From NCBI RefSeq assembly GCF_018362975.1, contig NZ_CP074371.1, positions 5,828,001 through 5,892,000 on the forward strand: a DNA stretch of 64,000 bases. The letters run 5' to 3'. The DNA is from Nocardia tengchongensis. Its GTDB lineage: Bacteria > Actinomycetota > Actinomycetes > Mycobacteriales > Mycobacteriaceae. This document shows, one piece after another, positions 18,376 to 26,961 of this stretch. The position numbers were made by a program, and so were the translations under genes. How positions within the stretch are numbered: position 1 is the first letter of the stretch; every line of letters starts with the position of its first letter. Below the pieces are notes generated by a model. The model worked only from the letters and a program-made list of their open reading frames with translations, did no database searches and had not been told where the DNA came from.

Positions 18376-19508
18376 GTGGTGACCGACGATCTGCTCATCT
18401 GCGGCGCGGGCCCCGCGGGCCGGGCCCTCGCCCACCGCGCGCTCGCGCACGGATTGACGGTCACCGTCGTCGACCCGCACCCGCGACGCCGCTGGACGGC
18501 CACCTACGCGGCCTGGGCGGATGAAGTGCCCGGCTGGGTCGCAACCGAGGCGATCGCCGCCCGGGTCGAACGCCCGGTCGCGTGGACCAGCCGCCGCATC
18601 GAACTGGACCGGCCCTACCTGGTCTTCGACACTGCGGCACTGCAGGATTCACTCGATATCTCCGGCGCGCGCCTGATCCAGGACAGCGTGACCGCTATCG
18701 ACGCCGCGGCCCGCACCCGATACGACGGCCTGGACCTCCCCTCGGTCCGCCTGGCCTCCGGGCGAACGCTGCCCGCCGGCCGGGTGATCGACGCCCGCGG
18801 CATCCCGCGCTCCCCCACCCTGGCCGAGCAGACGGCCTACGGCGTGATCGTCGACCTCGGCCACTACCCCGACCCGGACACCCTGTTCATGGACTGGCGC
18901 GACGACAACGGCGCCGACCCCGCCGCGCTCCCCTCATTTCTGTACGCCGTCCCCCTCGGCGAGGACCGCATTCTTCTGGAGGAGACCTGCCTGGCCGGTC
19001 TCCCCGCGCTCGACCAACGGACCCTGCACGAGCGCCTCACCCACCGACTGCGTTCCCGCGGAATCATTCTCACCGGCGCCGAGCCGACCGAACGAGTCCG
19101 TTTCCCGGTCCACGGCGGCACCCGCCACGCCACCGCCTTCGGCGCGGCGGGTGGCTTCACCCACCCCGCCACCGGTTACAGCGTCGCAACCTCCCTGCGC
19201 CTGGCGGACACGGTCATAGCCGGGAGTCGGCGTGGCCCGCATCGGCCCGTGCCGTACACCTGTTGCGCCAGTCCGGATTACGCGCCCTGCTGGCCCTCCC
19301 GCCCACCGAGTTGCCACTGTTCTTCGACACCTTCTTCCAGTTGCCGATCGCCGCGCAGTCCGCGTACTTGTCGGGCCACGATGATCTGCGCGGCACCGCA
19401 GCGGCCATGACCGCCTTGTTCGCCGCACTTCCTTGGCGGGTGCGCCGCAAGCTGGCCGCCGCGGTAGTCCTCCCGCCCCGGCTGCTGAGGCAATCTTCGT
19501 CCCACTAA
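18376..19508 (+). pseudogene. Lycopene cyclase (CrtL/CrtY family), frameshifted
   Basis: Lycopene cyclase forms beta rings on lycopene in carotenoid synthesis. The first frame carries the FAD-binding start DLLICGAGPAGRALAHRA, then TYAAWADEVPGW, ALPSFLYAVPLGEDRILLEETCLAG and FGAAGGFTHPATGYSVATSL. The conserved C-terminus (AVHLLRQSGLRALLALPP, FFDTFFQLP, AAALPWRVRRKL-like) continues in the next frame. The switch maps to GGG at 19222-19224. Adding one G gives IAGESAWPASARAVH in register, so one base is missing from a G4 run. The corrected length is about 377 residues, normal. No other carotenoid genes are in the window. Confidence 0.8.
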
Positions 19509-19511
19509 ACA

Positions 19512-19525
19512 ATCAAGCACTTGCT
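19512..19525. promoter_or_regulatory. KstR2-like palindrome
   Basis: ATCAAGCACTTGCT fits the KstR2 operator pattern AnCAAGnnCTTGnT at every fixed position. It lies 51 nt upstream of the GTG of the SDR at 19576. Other TetR regulators use similar CAAGCA/TGCTTG sites, so the assignment to KstR2 is tentative. Confidence 0.55.
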
Positions 19526-19575
19526 TGGTTCCGGTCCGTTCGCTATGAACTGGTAAAGGCAATCGAGGAGGAACC

Positions 19576-20346
19576 GTGAGCGACTTCGGCCACCGAGCAG
19601 GTGCGGCACTGGTACTGGGCGCGAGCGGTGGACTGGGCGGGGCGTGCGCGCGGATGCTCCTCGAACGCGGCAGTGACGTCGCGCTGACCTACTTCCGATC
19701 GCCGAGTTCCCTCGACGGACTCCTCACCGCCGCCGCGGAGACCGGCCGCCGGGCCCGGACCTGGCAGCTCGATCTCTCCGACGCCGACCTGACCGCCGAG
19801 GTCGTCGCGCAGGCGGCCGCGGAATTCGGCGGCCTGCACACCCTCGTCTATGCCGCGGGACCGCATGTGCCGATGCGACATCTGAGCAAGGTCGCTCCCG
19901 CCGACTTCCGCGGTCAGATCCTCGACGACGTGTCCGGATTCTTCAACGCCGTGCACGCCGTCCTGCCGCACCTGCGAGAGTGCAAGGGCAGCATCGTCGC
20001 GATCACCACCGCCGGAACCGCGCGGTTCCCGGTCAGGGACGGCTTGTCGATCGCACCCAAGGGCGCCGTCGAAGCGCTGGTGCGCGGAATCGCCGCCGAG
20101 GAAGGCAGATTCGGCGTTCGCGCCAACAGCGTGGGCCCCGGGATGACGACCGATGGCATGGCCGACCGGCTGATCAAGTCAGGTGATCTGGACCGCCAGG
20201 CCCTCGAGGTCACCAAGAACAACATTCCGCTGCGCCGCTTCGGCGATGCGCAGGACATCGCCGAAGCGGTCTGCTTCCTCGCCTCGGACCGCGCCGACTT
20301 CATCAGCGGACAGAAGCTCGACGTCGACGGTGGCTACGGCGTCTAG
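19576..20346 (+). CDS. Atypical SDR-family protein lacking the catalytic Tyr
   Basis: 256 residues with the SDR Rossmann fold (LGASGGLGGACA for cofactor, VYAAG for NNAG, C-terminal SGQKLDVDGGYGV). At the active site the usual Ser is Thr145 (VAITTAG). The usual Tyr four residues before Lys162 is Ser158 (LSIAPKG), so the normal Ser-Tyr-Lys triad is absent. The start is the GTG at 19576, after GAGGAGGAA. A KstR2-like palindrome upstream and a hairpin downstream suggest a monocistronic regulated unit. It may be an enoyl-type reductase with a different proton donor or a non-catalytic binding protein. Confidence 0.75.
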   Translation: MSDFGHRAGAALVLGASGGLGGACARMLLERGSDVALTYFRSPSSLDGLLTAAAETGRRARTWQLDLSDADLTAEVVAQAAAEFGGLHTLVYAAGPHVPMRHLSKVAPADFRGQILDDVSGFFNAVHAVLPHLRECKGSIVAITTAGTARFPVRDGLSIAPKGAVEALVRGIAAEEGRFGVRANSVGPGMTTDGMADRLIKSGDLDRQALEVTKNNIPLRRFGDAQDIAEAVCFLASDRADFISGQKLDVDGGYGV

Positions 20347-20374
20347 CGACACAACCCCCAGTCCGCAGCCGGCC

Positions 20375-20392
20375 GGACACTGGCGAGTGTCC
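20375..20392 (+). terminator. Hairpin after the atypical SDR
   Basis: A perfect stem GGACACT-GGCG-AGTGTCC begins 28 nt after the stop. It has no U-tract. Confidence 0.45.
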
Positions 20393-20520
20393 ACACCGAT
20401 TGAAGGGTCAGAAACTTTTCAGCTATCACTCTCTCGATGTTAACGTTGCTTCTCACAGCCTGTTTCGAACCAGCTTCCACTGGTTTTCTCGGAAACCCGC
20501 TAACTCGAGGAGTCGGTCAG

Positions 20521-20733
20521 ATGCTCAAGGGAATCGCCCGTTCGGCAGTCGTCACCGCGATCGCCGTCCCACTCGTCGCCCTCGCCGCACCCTCGGCATC
20601 CGCAGACCAACCCGTGGCATCGACCATCGACCAACCCGTACTGACCAATGTGGACGCGCCCTACATTTCGATCACCATCTGCCTCCACATCCCGACGCCC
20701 GGATCCGCCACCCTGGACTGGTGCTGGCCGTAA
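20521..20733 (+). CDS. Small secreted hypothetical protein (70 aa)
   Basis: A signal peptide (MLKGIARSAVVTAIAVPLVA, ending near SASADQ) leaves a mature peptide of about 40 residues with two cysteines (ITICLHIP, LDWCWP) that could form a disulfide. CGAGGAG lies upstream of the ATG at 20521. I do not recognise the family. It is convergent with the HTH/DUF397 pair, 11 nt away. Confidence 0.6.
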   Translation: MLKGIARSAVVTAIAVPLVALAAPSASADQPVASTIDQPVLTNVDAPYISITICLHIPTPGSATLDWCWP

Positions 20734-20744
20734 CCGGAAGTCGG

Positions 20745-20954
20745 CTAGCAGTCCCACCTGTCGACGCGCAGGGCAGCGATGAAGGTGGTCCACTCGGCGG
20801 CGCTGAACGCGAGGACCGGGCCGGTGGGGTACTTGGAGTCGCGGACGGCGACCTCACCGCCGAAGAGGAAGGCCACTTCGACGCACTCGGTTTGGCCGCT
20901 GCTGTGGCTGCTCTTGAACCAGCGAGCCGGCGATGGATCGGGGGCGGTGCTCAC
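20745..20954 (-). CDS. DUF397 protein
   Basis: 69 residues with the DUF397 hallmarks WFKSSHSSGQTECVEVAF, VAVRDSK and the C-terminal FSAAEWTTFIAAL. DUF397 proteins almost always accompany an XRE/DUF5753 regulator, as here, and act in antibiotic or morphological regulation in actinomycetes in a toxin/antitoxin-like or partner-protein arrangement. The start codon overlaps the stop of the upstream regulator by four bases (ATGA), indicating translational coupling. Confidence 0.88.
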   Translation of the reverse strand: MSTAPDPSPARWFKSSHSSGQTECVEVAFLFGGEVAVRDSKYPTGPVLAFSAAEWTTFIAALRVDRWDC

Positions 20955-21841
20955 TGTGCATAGCTCCTTGCTGCGCGCCTGAGGACATCGCGGGTCCGGG
21001 TCTCGTCGAGTGTCGAACGTCTTATTGCAGAGGCGATTTCATGATAGCGCCGCACATCGTCGGCATCTTCCATGTAGAGATCGGGTTTGCCGGAGCCTTC
21101 GAGGTACACCAGGGGTGGCGCGATTTGGCGACGCCTGCCGTCGGTGCCGAAGTCCAATATGACGAACGCGCCGTGGAAAAGACCCCAAGCACAACCCGCC
21201 GAATAGGGATGCAGTCGAACCGACACATTCGACAGCTTGCTGAGCTCCGCGAGGTGTCGAAACTGTGCCGCCATCACACGCGGACCACCCACGACGCGGT
21301 GCAATGCCGACTCGTGAAGCAGCACCTCGAGTTTCACCGGATCGGTCCCCCGCGTCAGGATCGATTGTCTTTTCATACGCAGCTCGACCCGGCGTTCGAT
21401 GTCATCCGCACTGCTGTCCCGATAGAACCCGCCGATCAACGCTCGCGCGTAGTCCGGTGTCTGCGTGAGACCGATGACGATCTCGTTGTAGGCGGCTATT
21501 TCGCGGGCCGATGCCGCGAGACCGACATACATCGTGAAGGTCGAATCTCCGTAGAGCCCACCGAAGGTGGTGTACCAGGACGACGCCTGGGCTTGTTTGG
21601 CCAGCTCCACGGTGCGGTCCGTATCGGCCCCGCCGACGTCGTAGAGATCGCACAGGGCCTGCACATCTCGAATGCGGAGCTTCTTGACCCCGCCGGTCTC
21701 GATCCGATGCAACGCGGTCTTGCTGAGCTCCACCAGCTGCGCAGCCCGCTCCATCGAAAATCCTCGGCCCTCACGCGCCTCGCGAAGGAAGCGACCGAGT
21801 TGCCTGCGGGGCAACGTTGTCGGTTGGTCATCGTTGGCCAT
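20951..21841 (-). CDS. XRE-family helix-turn-helix regulator with DUF5753 domain
   Basis: 296 residues. The N-terminal HTH shows LGRFLREAREGRGFSMERAA and KTALHRIETG. The C-terminal DUF5753-type domain has FGGLYGDSTFTMYVGLAASA-like sequence, QTPDYARALI and MRVLPY-type SNVSVRLHPYSAG. Such proteins regulate with their DUF397 partner. The ATG at 21841 places the HTH about 14 residues in; the frame is open further upstream but without a site that looks like an RBS. It is coupled to the DUF397 gene downstream. Confidence 0.88.
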   Translation of the reverse strand: MANDDQPTTLPRRQLGRFLREAREGRGFSMERAAQLVELSKTALHRIETGGVKKLRIRDVQALCDLYDVGGADTDRTVELAKQAQASSWYTTFGGLYGDSTFTMYVGLAASAREIAAYNEIVIGLTQTPDYARALIGGFYRDSSADDIERRVELRMKRQSILTRGTDPVKLEVLLHESALHRVVGGPRVMAAQFRHLAELSKLSNVSVRLHPYSAGCAWGLFHGAFVILDFGTDGRRRQIAPPLVYLEGSGKPDLYMEDADDVRRYHEIASAIRRSTLDETRTRDVLRRAARSYAQ

Positions 21842-22032
21842 AGCGGCACTCGCATCCCCCGGTATTTCGGAACGAAGCACACTCCACTGCGGACCGAAGA
21901 TTACGCCGGAATCGGAACACGTCCAGGCCGTTTGAACCAGATACATCCGAAACGTCCGAATCCCCTGTTCCATCGAATCGCCCATGGTGTGCTGGACCTC
22001 GACCAGCACCCGAATAACGGGAGGTTCCAACA

Positions 22033-22212
22033 ATGTTCGGGCTTCCAGCGACCGGCCACACCGCCCTCGCGGTGATGAGTGAAGATGCGGCGAATCAAGC
22101 TCTACGGGAGCATGCGGAATGTCCGATCACCGTGTGCCCGGCCAAGTTACAGGCCAAGACCTACCTCGTGCGGATCGGCAAGCGGCCGATGCGCCCGCCT
22201 CGGGGGAACTGA
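22033..22212 (+). CDS. Small hypothetical protein (59 aa), divergent from the HTH/DUF397 pair
   Basis: The frame is MFGLPATGHTALAV..., with helix-like SEDAANQALREHAECPITVCP and a basic C-terminus. A good GGGAGG (22019-22024) precedes the ATG. It starts 191 nt upstream of the HTH gene in the opposite direction. Small conserved proteins in this position are common beside DUF397 pairs. The two close cysteines (ECPITVC) might bind a metal. No function is recognised. Confidence 0.45.
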   Translation: MFGLPATGHTALAVMSEDAANQALREHAECPITVCPAKLQAKTYLVRIGKRPMRPPRGN

Positions 22213-22336
22213 GATGGACGATCCGGCCGTGTACGCGCCACCGCGCTGTGCCCTGAAACCCTGGAATTCCAACTGGAGGAACAGGAATGGGCCGACCACA
22301 CCCCGGCCGGCCTCCGTCAGGGGTACCTTTCCTGAT

Positions 22337-22840
22337 ATGAGCGACTACGAAGAGTTCGGTCGCGACATGTCGGCCGAGCCGCCCTCGCAGCCGCCACCCG
22401 CGTCGCAGTCGACTCCGCCGTCGAGAGTTCGCGCGGGCCGATTGTGGGCCGGAGGGATCGGGACAGCGGTGGTGATGGCGCTGCTCGTGGTCGTCGCCAT
22501 TCTCCTGGTCCGTGGCGTCTTCGGCATTCCGGTGCTCGCCCCGGCCCGGGAAGGCGCCTACGGGACCGCCAATACGACCACCTATGCGCTGGGCGCCGCC
22601 GGGATCGCACTGCTCGCCACGGGGCTGCTGCATCTGATGCTGGAGTTCATGCCCAGCCCGCTCACCTTCTTCCACTGGATCGCCGCGCTGGCCACCGCGG
22701 CCGCGGTGATCCTGCCGTTCACCGTCACCGCCGAGCGCAGCGCCCAGATCGCGACGGCCGCTATCAATCTCATCGCGGGGGTGTGCCTGATCAGCGTGCT
22801 CGGCTCCGTCGCCCCAGGCGCCGTGCGCCGCCCACTCTGA
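22337..22840 (+). CDS. Four-TM membrane protein (DUF6069-like)
   Basis: 167 residues. A Pro/Ser-rich cytoplasmic N-terminus of about 40 residues precedes four predicted membrane helices (GTAVVMALLVVVAILLV, TYALGAAGIALLATGLLHLM, WIAALATAAAVILPFTV, AAINLIAGVCLISVLGSVAP). This layout fits the DUF6069-type small membrane proteins of actinobacteria, though I am not sure of the family. The ATG at 22337 is preferred; the frame stays open to an ATG at 22214. Confidence 0.65.
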   Translation: MSDYEEFGRDMSAEPPSQPPPASQSTPPSRVRAGRLWAGGIGTAVVMALLVVVAILLVRGVFGIPVLAPAREGAYGTANTTTYALGAAGIALLATGLLHLMLEFMPSPLTFFHWIAALATAAAVILPFTVTAERSAQIATAAINLIAGVCLISVLGSVAPGAVRRPL

Positions 22841-22878
22841 CGGCCCGGTCGACGCGGCCGGCGGTTCGAGGCACGGTT

Positions 22879-23149
22879 TCACCCCTTGGACACCGTCAGC
22901 GCGCCGGAGACGGCGTTCCACGCGATGCTGCCGTGCTGGAAGTCGCTGCCGCGGCCGCCGACGACGCCGTGCTCGTCGCTGACGGGCAAGCCCAGAGCGC
23001 TTCCGGTGCCGCCGAGTTGGAGGTAGCGGGAGCCGAACGCGCGCGAGGACGCACTCGTAACCCGTTGTGTCGAAAGTCCAGTCGAAGTTTGCGAGGGTAT
23101 TGGCTGGCGGGTTATGGAGGCGACTCTCCAACTCCGGTGATGAGGTCAT
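22879..23149 (-). pseudogene. LGFP-repeat protein, short and frameshifted
   Basis: The start codon at 23149 overlaps the stop of the cupredoxin gene (ATGA), and the first frame reads MTSSPELESRLHN...FDWTFDTTGYECVLA. The C-terminal part lies one base later and matches an LGFP repeat: FGSRYLQLGGTGSALGLPVS, then GGRGSDFQHGSIAWNAVSGA. One extra base in the CGCGCGCG stretch near 23040 would explain the switch. Corrected length is about 89 residues. LGFP repeats are found on cell-wall proteins of mycolic-acid bacteria. No signal peptide is visible. Confidence 0.5.
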
Positions 23150-23814
23150 CCCGCCGAGCCGACGGTGGAGCCGACGATGAATGTTCCGGCCATCCCACGT
23201 TGGGCGTGTCCCGGGATAGGGCACAGGTATCGATACAGGCCGACGCGGTCGGCGGTGAAGGTGAGGGTCTGGGTGTGCAGGCCGGCCGCTGTCGGTGTGC
23301 CCAGCGCCAGGACGCCCGCGCCCGGGAATGCCGGGGAGGCGTGCAACATCGGCATCCCGGTGGCGCTGTCGCCGGTGACGACCAGGCCGTGGGCCATATC
23401 GTCGTCGGCGTTGACGACCTGGATGGAAACCCGTGTCCCCGTGGGCACGGCGATGGTGGGATTGGTCATTCCCGCGCTGCGGAAATTCTCCTCCGGCATA
23501 TCCGGACTCGCCACGATGATCAGGTGAACCTCGGAACCGGTGGCGAGAATCGTCCCGCGGGCGCGATCGACGACGGCATCGACGGGATCCTGCGCGCCCG
23601 CTGTCACGGCGTCGGGCCGGGATATCCTGGGACCGGGGGCATCTCGCAATTTCGAGCCCATGATTCGGCCCGGATCGCCGCCCATCATCATGCCCGGACC
23701 GGGTCCGATACCGGGTCGGTTCACGACCGCCAGGCCGTACCAGACCAGTACCACCGCCATCACCGCCGCGCCGAACGCCAGCGCACCGGCCACGATGAGA
23801 TGCCGCCGATTCAT
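23146..23814 (-). CDS. Membrane-anchored cupredoxin-like copper protein
   Basis: 222 residues. An N-terminal membrane helix (LIVAGALAFGAAVMAVVLVW) is followed by a Met/Gly-rich linker (GPGMMMGGDPGRIMG). The C-terminal cupredoxin domain of the sulfocyanin/plastocyanin type carries copper ligands in DDDMAHGLVV (His) and YLCPIPGHAQRGMAG (Cys, His, Met). The domain faces outside and probably transfers electrons or binds copper. Start ATG 23814 overlaps the stop of the F420-type gene, and its own stop overlaps the start of the LGFP gene. Confidence 0.8.
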   Translation of the reverse strand: MNRRHLIVAGALAFGAAVMAVVLVWYGLAVVNRPGIGPGPGMMMGGDPGRIMGSKLRDAPGPRISRPDAVTAGAQDPVDAVVDRARGTILATGSEVHLIIVASPDMPEENFRSAGMTNPTIAVPTGTRVSIQVVNADDDMAHGLVVTGDSATGMPMLHASPAFPGAGVLALGTPTAAGLHTQTLTFTADRVGLYRYLCPIPGHAQRGMAGTFIVGSTVGSAG

Positions 23815-24221
23815 CGCATGCCTCCGACCGTCGGCCCTACCTCGATGACCACGTACGGATCCTCCGGGTCCAGGGGAAAGCGCGGATGCGCCCGTACGTA
23901 ATCGGCGTGGGCCGCCGCGAACTCCGGCGATCCCGGCCACACCACCTGGCCTGAACCCGACAGCCAGTGCCCGCCGACCCGGATCGAGGCCGGGTGCGCA
24001 GTGCGGAAGTTCCGCCACCACACCTTCGCGGACGAATGCCCCACCCGGATGATCACTCGATCGTCGACCTGGGTGAAGAACACCGGAAACGCTATGTGCC
24101 GTCCCGATTTTCGTCCCTCGTATCGCAGCTCTCCAGCGATGCGCCCCAACCCGCTCGGCAGGCGCAACGCCTTCAGCACCGCCTTGGCGCCGAATCCCGG
24201 GGTCTCGAACTTGATGGTCAC
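23811..24221 (-). CDS. Deazaflavin (F420)-dependent nitroreductase family protein, Ddn-like
   Basis: 136 residues, typical of the Ddn/PF04075 family. Recognisable blocks are LRYEGRKSGRHIAFPVFF, HSSAKVWWRNFR and the C-terminal DYVRAHPRFP. These proteins use F420H2 to reduce quinones or nitroheterocycles at the membrane. The gene overlaps the slipin gene upstream and the cupredoxin gene downstream by four bases each, suggesting tight coupling. Reduction of a membrane quinone or partner next to a slipin and a copper protein is plausible but inferred. Confidence 0.85.
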   Translation of the reverse strand: MTIKFETPGFGAKAVLKALRLPSGLGRIAGELRYEGRKSGRHIAFPVFFTQVDDRVIIRVGHSSAKVWWRNFRTAHPASIRVGGHWLSGSGQVVWPGSPEFAAAHADYVRAHPRFPLDPEDPYVVIEVGPTVGGMR

Positions 24222-25042
24222 GACGTCCTCCCGTCCAGGATCGAAAGTCCCGATGCGGATGCCTTGTCCGCGGCTGCGGTCTCGCGGGCGAAGAACCCGC
24301 CGATATCGCTGATGGCGCTCATCAGCGGCGCCGGGAACACGACGGTCGTGTTCTTGTCCACCCCGAGTTCCACCAGCGTCTGCAGGTTGCGCAGCTGTAG
24401 TGCCAACGGATGGGCCATCATGGTGTCGGAGGCGGCACCGAGCGCTGCTGCGGCCATCGATTCACCCTCGGCGGCAATGATTTTCGCTCGCTTCTCGCGT
24501 TCGGCCTCCGCCTGCCGGGCCATGGCCCGCTTCATACTGTCGGGCAGCTGGATGTCCTTGAGCTCGACCAGCGTGACCTCCACACCCCACTCGAGGGTCG
24601 TGGTGTCGAGAATCTGGCGGATGTCGGCGTTGATCGCGTCGGTCTCGGCCAGCGCCTGATCGAGGGTGTGCTGGCCCACTACCTTGCGCAGCGTGGTCTG
24701 CGCGATCTGATCGATGGCCGAGTACACGTTCTCGATCGCAACCACCGACTTACGGGCGTCCACGACCCGGAAGTACGCCACGGCGGAGATATCGACGCTG
24801 ACATTGTCACGAGTGATGATGCCCTGCGACTGGATCGGCATCGTCACGATGCGCATCGACACCTTCCGCAGCCGGTCGATCACCGGAATGATCACATTCA
24901 GCCCCGGCTCGCGCACCGCGACGACCCGCCCGAGACGGAACAGCACCCCCCTCTCGAATTGGAAGACCACGCGAATCGCCGAAGCCCCCAGCACCAGCAG
25001 CGCCAGGCCGACCAGCACGACGATTGAAACGATGGTATTCAT
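24218..25042 (-). CDS. Slipin/stomatin-like SPFH (Band 7) membrane protein
   Basis: 274 residues. An N-terminal hydrophobic hairpin (IVSIVVLVGLALLVLGASA) anchors it. The SPFH domain follows: FERGVLFRLGRVV, PGLNVIIPVIDRL, ISAVAYFRVVDA, LRKVVGQHTLDQAL, WGVEVTLVELKDIQLP. A long coiled-coil (MARQAEAEREKRAKIIAAEGE) and the C-terminal oligomerisation segment close it. Such proteins scaffold membrane microdomains. The ATG at 25042 has TGGAGGAG upstream. It is the first gene of a four-gene overlapping operon with the F420 protein, cupredoxin and LGFP protein. Confidence 0.9.
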   Translation of the reverse strand: MNTIVSIVVLVGLALLVLGASAIRVVFQFERGVLFRLGRVVAVREPGLNVIIPVIDRLRKVSMRIVTMPIQSQGIITRDNVSVDISAVAYFRVVDARKSVVAIENVYSAIDQIAQTTLRKVVGQHTLDQALAETDAINADIRQILDTTTLEWGVEVTLVELKDIQLPDSMKRAMARQAEAEREKRAKIIAAEGESMAAAALGAASDTMMAHPLALQLRNLQTLVELGVDKNTTVVFPAPLMSAISDIGGFFARETAAADKASASGLSILDGRTS

Positions 25043-25299
25043 AGCTCCTCCAGGTGTGTCCGACGCGGATCCACAGCGCCACCCGATCGTCATCGGCTTC
25101 TCCGTCCGTCCCGACCAGGGCCTAGCCCGATCGTCCGCCGCGTCCGCGAGACAATGAAGAAGACAAGGTCCCACATCCGACGGTCTTTCGACGCCGCCTC
25201 GCGGCGGCGGGACATTGGCCCGCGGGTAGCAGGTGCGCTCAGGAAGGTGCCGATGTCGACACGCTCACGAAGCGCAGCCGATCGTGGTCCACTGTCGGC
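25043..25299. other. Divergent intergenic region, no gene recognised
   Basis: 257 bases between the slipin gene and the MFS gene. I found no convincing open frame with an RBS and no clear operator. Confidence 0.5.
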
Positions 25300-26523
25300 A
25301 TGAGGTCTCAGCCCCTCGGCACCGATACCGAGTCCCCTGCCCGGAGACGATGGGCCGGACCCGACTGGTTCACGCCGAATGTGCGAACACTGTGCGGCGT
25401 CTCGTTGCTGCAGGATGCGGCCAGTGAAATGTTGTACCCGATCCTGCCGTTGTTCCTGACCGTCACACTGGGTGCCCCCGTGGCTGTGGTCGGAATCGTC
25501 GAAGGTGTCGCGGAAGCGATCGCCTCGGCGGTGAAGATCGCGGCGGGCCGCCTCGGCGACAACGTTTCCCGCCGCCCGCTCGTCGCCGCCGGGTACGGGC
25601 TCGCCGCCCTGGGCAAACTCGTCCTCGCGACGGCCACCGCCTGGCCGACGGTGCTGGCCGCGCGCGGGGTGGACCGGGTCGGCAAGGGTATTCGTTCCGC
25701 GCCCCGCGACGCGCTGCTGATGGTCGGGGCCGATCCCACCCACAAGGGCCGCATCTTCGGCGTCCACCGCGCCGCCGACACCCTCGGCGCGGTGGTCGGC
25801 CCCGCGCTCGGACTGGCGTTGTACGAGCTGCTCGACCACGCCATCCGGCCACTGCTGTGGATCGCGGTCGCGCCCGCCGCACTCTCGGCGCTACTGGTGT
25901 TCGCGGTCCGCGAGACACCTACCCGGACCAAGCGTTCCGCCGCCGCTGCGGCCGATCGGCACTCCGCGCTGAGCAGGCTCCCGGCGCGACTACGAGCGCT
26001 GATCGCGGTGCTCGCGGTCTTCGGTCTGGTGAACTTCCCGGACACGTTGCTGCTGTTGCGTGCCCACGATCTCGGTCTCTCCACGGCGGCGGTGATCGCG
26101 GCCTATATCTGCTACAACCTGTCCTACGCGGCGCTGGCGTATCCGGCCGGCGCGCTGTCGGACCGGGTACCCCGGCATCGGGTGTTCGCGGCCGGGCTGG
26201 TGTGCTTCGCGATCGGCTATCTCGGCCTCGGCCTGATCTCCTCGCCCGGTTGGGTATTCGTGGTGCTGCCCGTCTACGGGGGCTTCGCCGCCGCGACCGA
26301 CGGTGTCGGCAAAGCTTGGATCTCCCAGCTCGCCCCGCCCGACCGCCAATCCTCCGCCCAGGGCCTCTATCAGGGCCTGAGCGGAGGATCCATTCTCGTC
26401 GCGGGACTGTGGGCGGGCCTGGCCTGGCACACCGGCCCGCACCCGCTCCCACTGCTGATCTCAGGCGCCACCGCGCTGGTACTGGCCGTGGGCCTCGCCG
26501 TCTTCGGCGGACGCCTCCGCTGA
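25300..26523 (+). CDS. MFS transporter
   Basis: 407 residues, about 12 membrane helices. It carries the MFS motif between helices 2 and 3 (AGRLGDNVSRRPLVAAGYG) and related repeat in the second half (AGALSDRVPRHRVFAAG). The conserved block DRVGKGIRSAPRDALL and the closing GKAWISQLAP motif fit the drug/metabolite exporter group seen in bacteria as YfcJ/EntS-like or nickel/cobalt-type efflux; substrate unknown. It is divergent from the slipin operon and convergent with hsp20. Confidence 0.85.
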   Translation: MRSQPLGTDTESPARRRWAGPDWFTPNVRTLCGVSLLQDAASEMLYPILPLFLTVTLGAPVAVVGIVEGVAEAIASAVKIAAGRLGDNVSRRPLVAAGYGLAALGKLVLATATAWPTVLAARGVDRVGKGIRSAPRDALLMVGADPTHKGRIFGVHRAADTLGAVVGPALGLALYELLDHAIRPLLWIAVAPAALSALLVFAVRETPTRTKRSAAAAADRHSALSRLPARLRALIAVLAVFGLVNFPDTLLLLRAHDLGLSTAAVIAAYICYNLSYAALAYPAGALSDRVPRHRVFAAGLVCFAIGYLGLGLISSPGWVFVVLPVYGGFAAATDGVGKAWISQLAPPDRQSSAQGLYQGLSGGSILVAGLWAGLAWHTGPHPLPLLISGATALVLAVGLAVFGGRLR

Positions 26524-26541
26524 GGAGTCCGCGCGCCGACG

Positions 26542-26961
26542 TCATTCCGCGGACTCGACCTGAATATTGCGCACCGGATCCTGCGGTTCACCCAGCGGAA
26601 CGCTCACGGTGAGAATGCCTTTCGCATAGCTGGCGTGAACGCCGTCCTCCTGAGCACCCGGAGGCAGGGTCACCGTGCGCACGAAAGAGCCGTAGCTGAA
26701 CTCCGAGCGACCCTTCTCCTCGTGTTCGGCGGTGCGCTCGGCCTTGATGGTCAGCCGCCCCTGGTGCACCGAGACCTGCACGTCCTTCGCCGGATCGATG
26801 CCCGGGATCTCGGCACGCACGGTGTAGTTCTTGTCGTCGATGGCGTCCTCGACCCGCAGTGGATGGGTGGCGAACGCGGGCACGGTGGGGGCCACCATCG
26901 AGTTCCACAGCTCTGCGAGATCGGGCAGCATCGCACCGGGCTGACGATGTATCAGACTCAT
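26542..26961 (-). CDS. Hsp20/alpha-crystallin family small heat-shock protein
   Basis: 139 residues. The alpha-crystallin domain covers about 40-130: DDKNYTVRAEIPGIDPAKDV, SVHQGRLTIKAERT, SEFSYGSFVRTVTLP and ASYAKGILTVSVP. It resembles mycobacterial HspX/Acr and Hsp20 proteins, ATP-independent holdases. The ATG at 26961 has AAGGAGGAG upstream. A DosR-like imperfect palindrome lies 93 nt upstream; Acr homologs in mycobacteria are DosR targets. Neighbouring genes (MFS, flavodoxin) show no operon link. Confidence 0.9.
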   Translation of the reverse strand: MSLIHRQPGAMLPDLAELWNSMVAPTVPAFATHPLRVEDAIDDKNYTVRAEIPGIDPAKDVQVSVHQGRLTIKAERTAEHEEKGRSEFSYGSFVRTVTLPPGAQEDGVHASYAKGILTVSVPLGEPQDPVRNIQVESAE

